Positions 17,753 through 26,750 of a stretch of DNA of 64,000 nt are shown here, piece after piece. A model generated the notes under the pieces. That model did no database searches and was not told the DNA's origin. It was given only the letters and a program-made list of their open reading frames with translations. The stretch is from Sunxiuqinia indica (GTDB taxonomy: Bacteria; Bacteroidota; Bacteroidia; Bacteroidales; Prolixibacteraceae): the NCBI RefSeq assembly GCF_009847015.1, contig NZ_WVEM01000007.1, positions 217,341 to 281,340 on the forward strand, given 5' to 3'. Position 1 is the stretch's first letter. The number at the start of each line of letters is the position of its first letter. A program made the position numbers and the translations under genes.

Positions 17753-20700
17753 ATGCGAAAGTTTTTGATTTGGCTTATTTTCATATCGTTTTTATACTCA
17801 TGTTCTGATCAACATCCTGTACGACAAGATATCTCCTTAAATGAGGGGTGGTATTCTATAGCCAACGATACAAATAAACTTGCATATAATGGATTTGAGT
17901 CTCCGGTTTACTCAACGGAGGACTGGGAGGAAGTTAATGTTCCGCACAATTGGGATGATTATGGCGGTTATCGTCGTTTAAGGCATGGAAACAGGCATGG
18001 TTATGCGTGGTACCGGAAGTCATTTCAGCTTGAAAAGCAAAATAACAAACGGTATTTTCTTTGGTTTGAAGGCGTAGGTTCTTATGCGACAGTTTGGTTA
18101 AACGGCGATTCAATCGGATACCATGCCGGAGGGCGGACTTCATTTACGCTGGATGTCACTAACCATATTCGTTTTGATAAAGAAAACACGTTGGCAGTCC
18201 GAGCAGACCATCCTTCAGGTATTCGGGATTTACCCTGGGTTTGCGGCGGCTGTAGTCCCGAATGGGGATTTTCCGAGGGGAGTCAGCCGATGGGTATTTT
18301 TCGTCCGGTTCATTTGATTGTAACTAATCCTATTCGCATTGAACCATTTGGAGTTCATATCTGGAATGATGATAAAATTACTGCTGAACTTGCAGACCTC
18401 CATTTAACCACCGAAGTAAAAAATAATAAGGAGCAGGTGGCAAAGGTTGAAGTGATTAATAAATTGTTTGATGAGCGTGGTCGGCTGATAAAAGAAGTCG
18501 CTACTTTTATTCATCTTTCTCCTGGTCAGGTTGATACTGTTCGGCAACATATTGATCAGATTGTAAATCCGAATCTGTGGTCAATTGAAGATCCATATTT
18601 GTACAAGGTCAGCACCGAAGTATTACAGGACGGAGAACTGGTTGATCAGCTGGAAACGCCCTATGGAATTCGATGGACGAAGTGGGATATCAAGGGAAAT
18701 AATCCTTCAAATCGTTTTTATTTGAACGGAAAGCCCGTGTTTATTAACGGTACCGCTGAGTATGAACATATGATGGGGCAGGGGCATGCTTTTTCTGATG
18801 AGCAGGTTCTTTCGAGAGTAGCGCAAGTAAAAGCTGCGGGATATAACGCTTTTCGTGATGGACACCAACCACATAATATACGCTATCAACAACAATGGGA
18901 CAGTTTAGGAATTTTATGGTGGCCACAAATGAGCGCTCATATCTGGTTTGGCAATACTGAATTTCAGGCCAATTTTAAGCAACTATTACACGACTGGATT
19001 AAAGAACGTAGAAATAGCCCATCAATTATTTTGTGGGGTCTGCAAAACGAATGCACCATGCCAACTGAGTTTGCACGGGAGTGTACCGAATTAATTCGGG
19101 AACTAGATCCGGGAGCATCGAGCCAAAGGCTAGTGACCACTTGCAATGGAGGAACAGGAACCGATTGGAATGTCATTCAAAACTGGTCGGGCACATACGG
19201 TGGAAATCCAGATATTTATGATGAAGAACTTTCGGAACAATTGCTAAACGGCGAATACGGAGCATGGCGAAGTATTGATCTGCATACCGAGGGCGATTTT
19301 GAATACAAAGGGCCTTTAAGCGAAGATCGGTTTTGGCAGTTAATGGAGTCGAAAGTACGTTTAGGTGAAGCTGCCAGCGATCAGTCTTGCGGGCAGTTCC
19401 ACTGGCTGCTCACCTCGCACGACAATCCTGGACGAACACAGGCTGGCGAAGGCCTTCGCGATATTGATCGGGTTGGTCCGGTAAATTACAAAGGAGCACT
19501 AACCATTTGGGGTGAACCGTTGGATGTTTTTTACATGTTCAGGTCGAATTATGCACCCAGGGAAACCGATCCGATGGTTTACATTGTATCGCATACCTGG
19601 CCTAATCGATGGGAAAAAACTGGCATTAAAGATGGCATTCGGGTTTTCTCCAATTGCGAAGAAGTTGAGCTCTTCAACGGAGTGCGTAAAAACTCACTTG
19701 GCCGGAAAAAGCAGGGACCAATTGGTACTCATTTCAAATGGGATCAGGTGGATATTCAAAACAATGTGCTCTATGCCGTTGGATATGTTGATGGCAAGGA
19801 AGTTGCCGAAGATTATATCGTTTTAGGTTTGTTGCCTGAAGCGCCAGGTATAAAAGAACTAGCAGGAGAAGTAAAGCCACTCACTGATAATTTGGGAAAG
19901 AACTATTTATATCGGGTGAATTGCGGTGGCCCGGATTATCTTGATCAAGAAGGAAATACCTGGCAAGCTGATGTTCATAAAGACGAGTCGGGCTGGGGAT
20001 CGGTATCCTGGACCGATGACTATGATGATTTGCCGGCATTTTATGGAAGTCAACGCATCACTTACGATCCAATTCAAGGCACCGATGAATGGAAACTTAT
20101 ACAAACTTTCCGCTATGGCCGTCATAAACTGGCTTACAAATTTCCTATTCCTGATGGCGATTATCAGCTTGAAATGTACTTCGTTGAGCCTTGGTATGGA
20201 ACCGGAGGAGGATTGGATTGCAACGACTGGCGCGTCTTTGATGTTGCGGTAAATGACGAAGTCGTTATTGACGATTTGGATATTTGGGAAGAAGTTGGTC
20301 ATGACAACTTGTTAAAGAAAACCGTTAATGTTTCAGTAAAAGGAGGCGAATTGGAAATTTCATTTCCTGAGGTGAAAGCTGCGCAGGCTGTGATTTCAGC
20401 AATTGCCATTTCAACACCTGATGAGAATGTAAAACCTGCGGAGTCTTCAAGTCGATTGTTTAAAAATCTACAAGTTGCGGGTGAAAATAAGTCAACCTGG
20501 AGTGCAAAAAGTTGGATGAACAATGGAGATCTGCTTTATTCAGACGCAGATGCCAAAATTATTTCGTTGCCTCCATCCTTATTTGGTAGCGAGTGGGTAC
20601 AAACAACTGTATTTCCTGAAACTACAACTGGAAATTCAATCGGTACATTCGAGCTTAATGAAGAGTCTGATTTAATAATTGGTATTGATGAATCGATTAC

Positions 20701-21289
20701 TGATAAGCCAAAATGGCTTGAAGATTTTACAAAAAGAAAGGATATTCTGCGATCGACATATAATAGCGGCACCAACTATGAGATCTATCAAAAACGATAT
20801 GCGAAAGGCGAGAGCGTGGAGTTGCTTCCGCTTAATTCATCCAATTCGCCCATGTATGTTGTTGCTGCCGTTCCGGTAACCAATTTGGATGCTCCAATTG
20901 ATTTAAGGCCATCGTTTAAGTATGAGGCTGAGGAAGCTGGAGATGTCGGGAACGCCAGAAATACTGAAATTTTAAAGAAGGACTGCAAACTTGTTCCCGG
21001 TAAAGGCGATGCGATAGAGTGGACCTTTAAAGTAGGATTGGCCTCAAAATACGGTTTGGAATTTCGCTACATGAATAAAGGCACCGAGGATATCACCGTT
21101 GATGGAGAAATAATTGCTGCAGACGGACGATTGGTGTGGAGTGGCGAATGGGTATTTCCAGTAGCCGATGTTAAATGGAAGAGTTTGAGAACCGACACCC
21201 AAACGACAATCAACGCAGGCACCTATACTTTAAGGTTGACGCCCAGACAACAAGGCCCTTTTTATTTTGATTGGATGAAAATTCAGTAG
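17753..21289 (+). CDS. GH2-family glycosidase with malectin-like and C-terminal accessory domains, lipoprotein
   Basis: A 1178-residue GH2 protein. The lipoprotein signal ends FLYSC (Cys about residue 17). It has a sugar-binding sandwich (VPHNWDDYGGYRR...WLNGDSIGYHAGGRTSF), an Ig-like domain, and a TIM barrel with acid/base LWGLQNE (Glu about residue 433) and probable nucleophile in LNGEYGA (about 500). A malectin-like domain (YRVNCGGPDYLDQEG... to about 890) and a C-terminal beta-sandwich that may bind carbohydrate (about 1055-1178) follow. Beta-galactosidase or a related exo-activity such as beta-glucuronidase is likely; the exact substrate is not readable. A LacI-type operator lies just upstream. 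Confidence 0.88.
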   Translation: MRKFLIWLIFISFLYSCSDQHPVRQDISLNEGWYSIANDTNKLAYNGFESPVYSTEDWEEVNVPHNWDDYGGYRRLRHGNRHGYAWYRKSFQLEKQNNKRYFLWFEGVGSYATVWLNGDSIGYHAGGRTSFTLDVTNHIRFDKENTLAVRADHPSGIRDLPWVCGGCSPEWGFSEGSQPMGIFRPVHLIVTNPIRIEPFGVHIWNDDKITAELADLHLTTEVKNNKEQVAKVEVINKLFDERGRLIKEVATFIHLSPGQVDTVRQHIDQIVNPNLWSIEDPYLYKVSTEVLQDGELVDQLETPYGIRWTKWDIKGNNPSNRFYLNGKPVFINGTAEYEHMMGQGHAFSDEQVLSRVAQVKAAGYNAFRDGHQPHNIRYQQQWDSLGILWWPQMSAHIWFGNTEFQANFKQLLHDWIKERRNSPSIILWGLQNECTMPTEFARECTELIRELDPGASSQRLVTTCNGGTGTDWNVIQNWSGTYGGNPDIYDEELSEQLLNGEYGAWRSIDLHTEGDFEYKGPLSEDRFWQLMESKVRLGEAASDQSCGQFHWLLTSHDNPGRTQAGEGLRDIDRVGPVNYKGALTIWGEPLDVFYMFRSNYAPRETDPMVYIVSHTWPNRWEKTGIKDGIRVFSNCEEVELFNGVRKNSLGRKKQGPIGTHFKWDQVDIQNNVLYAVGYVDGKEVAEDYIVLGLLPEAPGIKELAGEVKPLTDNLGKNYLYRVNCGGPDYLDQEGNTWQADVHKDESGWGSVSWTDDYDDLPAFYGSQRITYDPIQGTDEWKLIQTFRYGRHKLAYKFPIPDGDYQLEMYFVEPWYGTGGGLDCNDWRVFDVAVNDEVVIDDLDIWEEVGHDNLLKKTVNVSVKGGELEISFPEVKAAQAVISAIAISTPDENVKPAESSSRLFKNLQVAGENKSTWSAKSWMNNGDLLYSDADAKIISLPPSLFGSEWVQTTVFPETTTGNSIGTFELNEESDLIIGIDESITDKPKWLEDFTKRKDILRSTYNSGTNYEIYQKRYAKGESVELLPLNSSNSPMYVVAAVPVTNLDAPIDLRPSFKYEAEEAGDVGNARNTEILKKDCKLVPGKGDAIEWTFKVGLASKYGLEFRYMNKGTEDITVDGEIIAADGRLVWSGEWVFPVADVKWKSLRTDTQTTINAGTYTLRLTPRQQGPFYFDWMKIQ

Positions 21290-21410
21290 ACAGAAAGAAT
21301 TTCAAATGATATGTTTGGATCCTATTCGATATATCAACTACGATCGTTTAGAAAGCTTTTATATTTCTTGCAAATAAATATATATTTGCTAGCAGTATTG
21401 GAAATTTGAA

Positions 21411-22160
21411 ATGGATGAAATAAGAAAAGCTTTAAAGTCATTTGACATAGTTAAGCTTTCTGACATCAATAATGTTCGTTTGATGAATAGGATTGATACG
21501 AAGTATTGCTTGAACAAGTCAATGTTGCCTTCAATTTTGAATGATATTGATACGGATTATTTTGTTCTGGAAATTCAAAATGAGCTTCTGCATCCTTACC
21601 AGACGACCTATCTGGATACACCGGATGATAAAATGTATTTAGCACATCAAAATGGATGGTTAAATCGTCATAAGGTTCGGGTTCGGGAATATGAACTTTC
21701 AAATGATAAATTTCTGGAGGTCAAGTTGAAAACGAACAAAGGACGATGCATTAAAAGTCGTATCGGATTTCAGAAAGACAAATTTGATTTCACGGATGAG
21801 GAAAAAAAATTTCTGAATCAGAAAATGCCATACCATCCTGCCGGGTTGGAGCCAAAGATAAAGAATTGGTTTCGTCGGATTACGCTCGTCAATAAAGGGT
21901 TTACTGAACGTGTAACAATTGATATTCATCCTTCTTTTCAAAATGAAAAGGGGGAAACTTTATTGCGAAATTTGGTCATTGTTGAAATAAAACAAGAAAG
22001 ATCAGCGCAGGCTTCGGAAATCAAAAAGGTGCTCAAAAAAAATAGAGTCAGGTTGCAGCGTTTTAGTAAGTATTGCATTGGAAGAGCACTTTTGGAAGGT
22101 GAACTGAAGCAGAATCGGTTTAAATCTCGCATTATGAGATTGCAAAATGAATTTAATTAA
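21411..22160 (+). CDS. VTC-domain protein (polyphosphate-polymerase-like)
   Basis: A 249-residue soluble protein with the VTC domain pattern of basic residues on alternating strands: RLMNRIDTKYCL near residue 25, YLDTPDDKMYLAHQNG, HKVRVREYE, FLEVKLKTNKGR, and a C-terminal IVEIKQERS...RVRLQRFSKYCIGRALL. In eukaryotes this tunnel fold makes polyphosphate; the bacterial stand-alone proteins have no agreed function. It starts a tight group with DUF4956 and DUF2490 genes, a combination often found with a CotH-type gene. Confidence 0.85.
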   Translation: MDEIRKALKSFDIVKLSDINNVRLMNRIDTKYCLNKSMLPSILNDIDTDYFVLEIQNELLHPYQTTYLDTPDDKMYLAHQNGWLNRHKVRVREYELSNDKFLEVKLKTNKGRCIKSRIGFQKDKFDFTDEEKKFLNQKMPYHPAGLEPKIKNWFRRITLVNKGFTERVTIDIHPSFQNEKGETLLRNLVIVEIKQERSAQASEIKKVLKKNRVRLQRFSKYCIGRALLEGELKQNRFKSRIMRLQNEFN

Positions 22161-22172
22161 CAGATTACGAAA

Positions 22173-22844
22173 ATGACTCTACTCAATATCCTGGCGCAAG
22201 TTGACCAATCTATTGAAGCATATCGCTTGTTCGACATTAAGTTGATCAATGTGGAAGATTTTACAGAACTGATTGTGCGGCTTCTTTTAAATATGGCGGT
22301 TATCATCGTTATTGTCGCCGGGTTGTATGCAAGAAATAGTAAACGTCGGGATTTCTTTTTTAGTTTTATTGCTATTAGCATCGTCATCTTTTTACTGTGC
22401 TTTTTGCTCGAAAGTGTGAAAATGGAACTAGGCTTTGCCTTTGGGCTTTTTGCTATATTTGGAATTATTCGCTACCGGACAGATCCGATCCCCATAAAAG
22501 AAATGACATACTTATTTGTCATTATTGCCATTTCAGTTATTAATGCTCTTGCTAATAAGAAAATTAGCCATGCCGAATTAGTATTCACCAACCTGGTGAT
22601 TATTGCTGGATTGTGGGGCTTAGAAAAGGTACTTCACCTAAAACAAGAACTATCTCAACTCGTTATTTATGAGAAGATTGAAAATCTACAGGCAGACAAA
22701 AAGGAGGTTTTGTTAGCTGATTTAAAGGATCGTACAGGAATTGATGTAAAGCATTATGAAGTAAAAAAGATTGACTTTATGCGAGATATATGCTACATCA
22801 ACATTTTTTATGATGCACATCATGATTATAAAATTCGCGGTTAA
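22173..22844 (+). CDS. DUF4956 membrane protein
   Basis: A 223-residue protein with several membrane segments in the first 150 residues and a soluble C-terminal domain (LADLKDRTGIDVKHYEVKKIDF). The core FAFGLFAIFGIIRYRTDPIPIKEMTYLF is typical of DUF4956. It lies 12 bp after the VTC gene and overlaps the DUF2490 start by one base (TAATG), so the three are co-translated. The function is unknown; partnership with VTC proteins is a recurrent gene-order observation. Confidence 0.88.
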   Translation: MTLLNILAQVDQSIEAYRLFDIKLINVEDFTELIVRLLLNMAVIIVIVAGLYARNSKRRDFFFSFIAISIVIFLLCFLLESVKMELGFAFGLFAIFGIIRYRTDPIPIKEMTYLFVIIAISVINALANKKISHAELVFTNLVIIAGLWGLEKVLHLKQELSQLVIYEKIENLQADKKEVLLADLKDRTGIDVKHYEVKKIDFMRDICYINIFYDAHHDYKIRG

Positions 22845-23479
22845 TGACGAAAAAGGAAATTAGTCTATTTGTTCTCTTGTTATTGTCTACAGCAACCTTT
22901 GCTCAGGAAAAGCCTGCGATGTGGTTTGAATTGGAGTTTAAGAAGGAAGTTACCTCAAAATTAGATTTTGAGCTAGTACCAGAGTATCGCCTTTCGCCTG
23001 AACTTGAATGGGATGAATATTTTATTGAAGCTGGTATCCAATATGAACTGTTCAAATTTTTGAAAGTTGGTGGAGCGTATCGATTTTATCAGGAAAATAA
23101 GAAAAAGAATGATGAGACCGGGCATCGTTATATTTTTGACGTCAAACCTGAATTGGAAATCGATCGTTTTGAATTGCAGTGGCGTATTCGATATATCAGC
23201 TATTTTAAATCAGAAGATGTTGAGGAGCCAAAACCCTATCTGAGGTATCGTTTAAAAGTAAAATACAATATAAAAAAGTCTGATTTTGAGCCCTATGTCC
23301 ATATAGAAACTTATCAGGATTTGAATAAAGATGATTTTACCAAAATTCGATATACGGGCGGGGTAAATTACGAAATTACTAACAGGCAAAGTGTTAGCCT
23401 GTTTTATCGGTATCAGGATTTTTGGGAGAAGGAGGAGGTATTGCATATTGTCGGATTCGGGTATAGCCTGGAACTTTAG
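22844..23479 (+). CDS. DUF2490 outer-membrane protein
   Basis: A 211-residue protein with a signal peptide (LFVLLLLSTATFAQ). The pattern of amphipathic strands rich in aromatic residues ends in VGFGYSLEL, as in small outer-membrane barrels; the layout fits DUF2490. It is translationally coupled to the DUF4956 gene. The function is unknown. Confidence 0.8.
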   Translation: MTKKEISLFVLLLLSTATFAQEKPAMWFELEFKKEVTSKLDFELVPEYRLSPELEWDEYFIEAGIQYELFKFLKVGGAYRFYQENKKKNDETGHRYIFDVKPELEIDRFELQWRIRYISYFKSEDVEEPKPYLRYRLKVKYNIKKSDFEPYVHIETYQDLNKDDFTKIRYTGGVNYEITNRQSVSLFYRYQDFWEKEEVLHIVGFGYSLEL

Positions 23480-23512
23480 TTAATAAACCTTAATCTAAAC
23501 CTAGTTGAAAGC

Positions 23513-23848
23513 ATGAATTCGGACAACTTATTTCTGAAATTTGCACAGCTGTTGTTCTTGATTATTACTCAACTTATTGGAAATGCACAGCGTAAAAAAA
23601 TAGTGATTCGATCAGATATTGCGGTGTAACAATTTAAAAAGATAAGTTTATTTCCTACGATTGATACCCCATAGTTTACCCTTCATCCTGAAAAATATAG
23701 CGAACCCATTGACTGGGAGGTTTTTGAAAGTTCGGGGAATGTCTATTATACCTCAGATGGCTCTGATCCTGGAGAAGGGTATACCGGTAGCGTTTCCATA
23801 ATTCTATTTCGTATCAGGAGTGTTTATTTATCAAATTCATATCTGTAA
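23513..23848 (+). pseudogene. Decayed CotH/chitobiase-C-terminal-like gene
   Basis: One frame reads from ATG 23513 through a signal peptide (LLFLIITQLIGNAQ), TAA at 23627-23629, FPTIDTP, TAG at 23672-23674, and on to a segment with SGNVYYTSDGSDPG before stopping at 23846-23848. The YYTSDGSDP motif is typical of the chitobiase C-terminal-like sandwich that often begins CotH-kinase proteins. CotH genes frequently sit in VTC/DUF4956 clusters. Two in-frame stops and an abrupt end show decay; everything beyond the sandwich is gone. This accounts for most of the gap 23480-24075. Confidence 0.65.
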
Positions 23849-23929
23849 TTACAACTACGTCGATAAAATTATTCGAAACTAATTTTATTGAGAATTTTAA
23901 AAGTAAAAAAAAAACATGTACATTTATTT

Positions 23930-23943
23930 TGTAAACGTTTTCA
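23930..23943. promoter_or_regulatory. LacI-type operator upstream of the LacI-family gene
   Basis: TGTAAACGTTTTCA, one mismatch from a perfect 14-bp palindrome, 132 bp before the regulator start. It suggests autoregulation. Confidence 0.72.
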
Positions 23944-24075
23944 TTTTTAACACTTGCCTTCAGAACCAATTAAATAGTTGTGGAATGCTAATGAAGCTTT
24001 TCGGGAGATGTTAAAAGTTATTGTCCAAAGATTTAAGTTATCTTTGGCAAAATTAAATAAGACACTTATTTCAAT

Positions 24076-25071
24076 ATGGGGAGCCTAAACGATGTTGCAA
24101 AAAAGGCTGGGGTTTCAATTGCTACTGTATCCCGGGTTATTAATAATGGATCGAATGTAAATGAAGTTACTCGAGCAAGAGTATTAAACGCAATTAAGGA
24201 GCTTCGGTATCAGCCCAGTCGCGTTGCTAAAAGACTCCGATCAAAGAGTGTGTCAAGCAACCTAATTGGAGTACTTATCCCTGATATTCAAAACCCCTTT
24301 TATGTTGATGTGCTTCGTGGTATCGAAGATGTTACCTACGAAAATAACTATGCACTGATCATGTGTAACTTTCAACAGGATGAGAAGAAAGAAAAGTTGT
24401 ACCTGGATATTTTGCAATCTGAATCGATTGATGGATTGATTGCGGCACCAGCCCATGAAAAAGATGCTAAGGTAATCAGTTTAGTGAAAGAAGGATTGCC
24501 AATTGTTTGTTTCGACCGCGGACTTCAGGGAGTTGATGTTGATGTGGTGTTGGTGAATAATCGCGAGGGAGCTTTTAAAGCGGTAGATTATTTGGCGAAG
24601 GCCGGATATAAGCGTATTGCTGCTATATCTGGTTTGGAGCACTTGCCTTCTAGTCAATTGCGCGACAAGGGTTATCGTGAGGCGTTGGAAGAAAACGGAC
24701 TTTCATTTGATCCAAAATTGATTAGGCATGGAGACTCGAAACACGAAAGTGCGGTGCGTCTTTGCGACGAGTTATTGAGCTCCGAAAATCCTCCAGACGC
24801 TATATTCACAGGGAATAACCTGATTACTCTTGGTGCCTTGGAAACCATTCATAAACGGAAACTGAAGATCCCTGAAGATATTGCGATTGTTGGTTTTGAT
24901 GATATGTATTGGTCAATATCGTTAAACCCGCCTTTAACTGCTGTTTATCAGCCTGCCTATGAAATAGGCAGACGATGTGCCGAGCTGTTGATTCAACGTA
25001 TCAAAGATCCTCAACGTCCTTCTATCCAAATGATTTTGAATACACAATTAATGATTCGAAGTTCTTGCTGA
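24076..25071 (+). CDS. LacI-family transcriptional regulator
   Basis: A 331-residue LacI/GalR protein. The N-terminal helix-turn-helix (SLNDVAKKAGVSIATVSRVINNG) and hinge (RYQPSRVAKRLRSK) cover residues 1-60, followed by a periplasmic-binding-protein-like effector domain (IGVLIPDIQNPFYVDVLRGIE; FTGNNLITLGALETI; VGFDDMYWS). It should bind the TGTAAACGTTTACA-type sites found upstream of itself, the GH2 gene and the divergent GH28 and Fe-ADH operons, and release them when a sugar-derived effector binds. The effector is unknown. It sits in the middle of the locus. Confidence 0.93.
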   Translation: MGSLNDVAKKAGVSIATVSRVINNGSNVNEVTRARVLNAIKELRYQPSRVAKRLRSKSVSSNLIGVLIPDIQNPFYVDVLRGIEDVTYENNYALIMCNFQQDEKKEKLYLDILQSESIDGLIAAPAHEKDAKVISLVKEGLPIVCFDRGLQGVDVDVVLVNNREGAFKAVDYLAKAGYKRIAAISGLEHLPSSQLRDKGYREALEENGLSFDPKLIRHGDSKHESAVRLCDELLSSENPPDAIFTGNNLITLGALETIHKRKLKIPEDIAIVGFDDMYWSISLNPPLTAVYQPAYEIGRRCAELLIQRIKDPQRPSIQMILNTQLMIRSSC

Positions 25072-25205
25072 TCTGGCGAGTTAAGGCATGATTTAAGAGA
25101 ACCGATATTGTTTTTCTTAAAATTACACTAGCTTTTTTTTAGTAAAGTAATCGATTGTTAATATTAATTTGGACATTTGATTTTTAAAACCAAAATCAAT
25201 TCCAA

Positions 25206-25823
25206 ATGATACGAAAATCTTTTGTCGTCCTCCTTGTTATTTTTCTATCCCGTTTAATAATTAGTTGTTGTAACTGTAGTAACGAAACCATTGATTTTGA
25301 TTTCGATGCTATCGAAATCACGAATCTGGATAATTCAGGAGTTTACCTCACAGAGCTTGAGGGAAATACAATGAAACGAGCTGCAGTGTCATTTAGAGTT
25401 ACAGTATTGTCGGAGGAATATATTTATGCTGATTTGGATGGGATGAGTAACTGGGGGTTTTCTTCATCTTATGCGATGGAATGCGATTGTTATCCATTTT
25501 TCAAACCGAACCAATATATTGAAAGTATTAATATTGTTACGCAATTTGATATTTCTGAGACGATCAAAGAAAATACGCTTGTCAATGATCTTTTTCGTGG
25601 AAAGCAAGCTGCAAGCCGAAGCGTTCAGGTGGAGGACTACAAGACGCTTGAAGAGATTATCGTAGAGCTTCCTAAAAATGAAGAAAGTATTGATTCTCAA
25701 ATTGATTTCGAGTTGTTTTGTATCCAAGCTATTGATAATGAATCTGCTCAGTTTGAAATAGAAATTGTTTTTAACGACGGACTGATCTTAACAACTTCCA
25801 CTAATCAAATTCATTTACAATGA
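25206..25823 (+). CDS. Putative lipoprotein of unknown function
   Basis: A 205-residue protein with a hydrophobic N-terminus ending IISCCNC, a probable lipobox with Cys at about 21, and a beta-rich body. It resembles small Bacteroidota lipoproteins of the DUF5034 kind, but I am not sure of the family. Its stop overlaps the start of the next gene by 4 bp (ATGA), so the two are made together. Confidence 0.7.
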   Translation: MIRKSFVVLLVIFLSRLIISCCNCSNETIDFDFDAIEITNLDNSGVYLTELEGNTMKRAAVSFRVTVLSEEYIYADLDGMSNWGFSSSYAMECDCYPFFKPNQYIESINIVTQFDISETIKENTLVNDLFRGKQAASRSVQVEDYKTLEEIIVELPKNEESIDSQIDFELFCIQAIDNESAQFEIEIVFNDGLILTTSTNQIHLQ

Positions 25824-26683
25824 GAAGTTATCTCGTTCAAAAACGAAATTGGAGGCTAGTACTTTTTTTATGGCTTTGCTCGTTAAATCTCTCGGCGCAG
25901 GAAAAAATAATTCGCAATCTGGAACTATCATTTTCCTTAGGTTTGGCTGATTATAATGCCGACAGTCTGTCCAATAAAGAGCACGTGGATTGGGCCAATT
26001 ATATTGGAGAGGAAGATTTTGCTGAAGCCGTCATTGTAAAATGGGGAGCCCGGTTCGATCTGTTCAAAAATTGGAAAGCTGATATGGCTTTAACCATGCA
26101 AGATGATTTTTTGCCGCTTAATTTGAAGCTGTCTCTTCAATATTTTCCTTTGAAATGGATTGGAGTACATGGTGGGTTTAAAACATTTCATACTGATGTG
26201 GATAATGGGAAACAGTATTTTAGAATAACGCAACCTGATTTGATCTACTACTTTTCTGACTATGAGTACACGACTTTAAATAACGTTTCGTATTATGCGG
26301 GGCCGGTTTTTAACTTAGCTTTTGGTCCTGTGTCGTGGCGAACAACCATAAATGCAGGTTTTACCCGTCGCCCTGGTTTTGATGATCATTTTGAATATAA
26401 GTTGCGTGACAACAATAAGCAAGTGAGAGTAGATTTTTCGGCAGATCCGGGATTTGATTTTATGTGGGGGGCAAACTCCCTCTTACAACTCGATTGCTGC
26501 TCCTTTGGAAAAACAAAACTTGGACTACAGGTTCGGACTGATTTTCATTTTAGCGATCTTAAAATTGACTATCGTCAACGAGAACTTGATTGGTTGGGGA
26601 ATATAGCAGAGCAGGAGGTTGAGGGAGATCCTCGTGAGTTTAGTTGGGTAGAAGCAGATGCCGGGGTATTCCTTCGTTTCTGA
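25820..26683 (+). CDS. Putative outer-membrane beta-barrel protein
   Basis: A 287-residue protein with a signal peptide (LVLFLWLCSLNLSAQ), alternating hydrophobic/polar strands and a C-terminal aromatic residue (GVFLRF). I do not recognise the family. It is translationally coupled to the preceding lipoprotein gene, and both are transcribed away from the LacI-family gene. A role with that lipoprotein in the outer membrane is inferred. Confidence 0.7.
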   Translation: MRSYLVQKRNWRLVLFLWLCSLNLSAQEKIIRNLELSFSLGLADYNADSLSNKEHVDWANYIGEEDFAEAVIVKWGARFDLFKNWKADMALTMQDDFLPLNLKLSLQYFPLKWIGVHGGFKTFHTDVDNGKQYFRITQPDLIYYFSDYEYTTLNNVSYYAGPVFNLAFGPVSWRTTINAGFTRRPGFDDHFEYKLRDNNKQVRVDFSADPGFDFMWGANSLLQLDCCSFGKTKLGLQVRTDFHFSDLKIDYRQRELDWLGNIAEQEVEGDPREFSWVEADAGVFLRF

Positions 26684-26699
26684 TTAGCTATTAAAAAAC

Positions 26700-26732
26700 A
26701 GAGATGGCACCTTTTGAAAAAATGCCATCTCT
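26700..26732. terminator. Bidirectional terminator between convergent genes
   Basis: A 10-bp stem AGAGATGGCA/TGCCATCTCT with a loop containing T and A runs. It sits between the convergent outer-membrane protein gene and the GH95 gene. Confidence 0.7.
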
Positions 26733-26750
26733 CTCGATTATAGTTGGATG

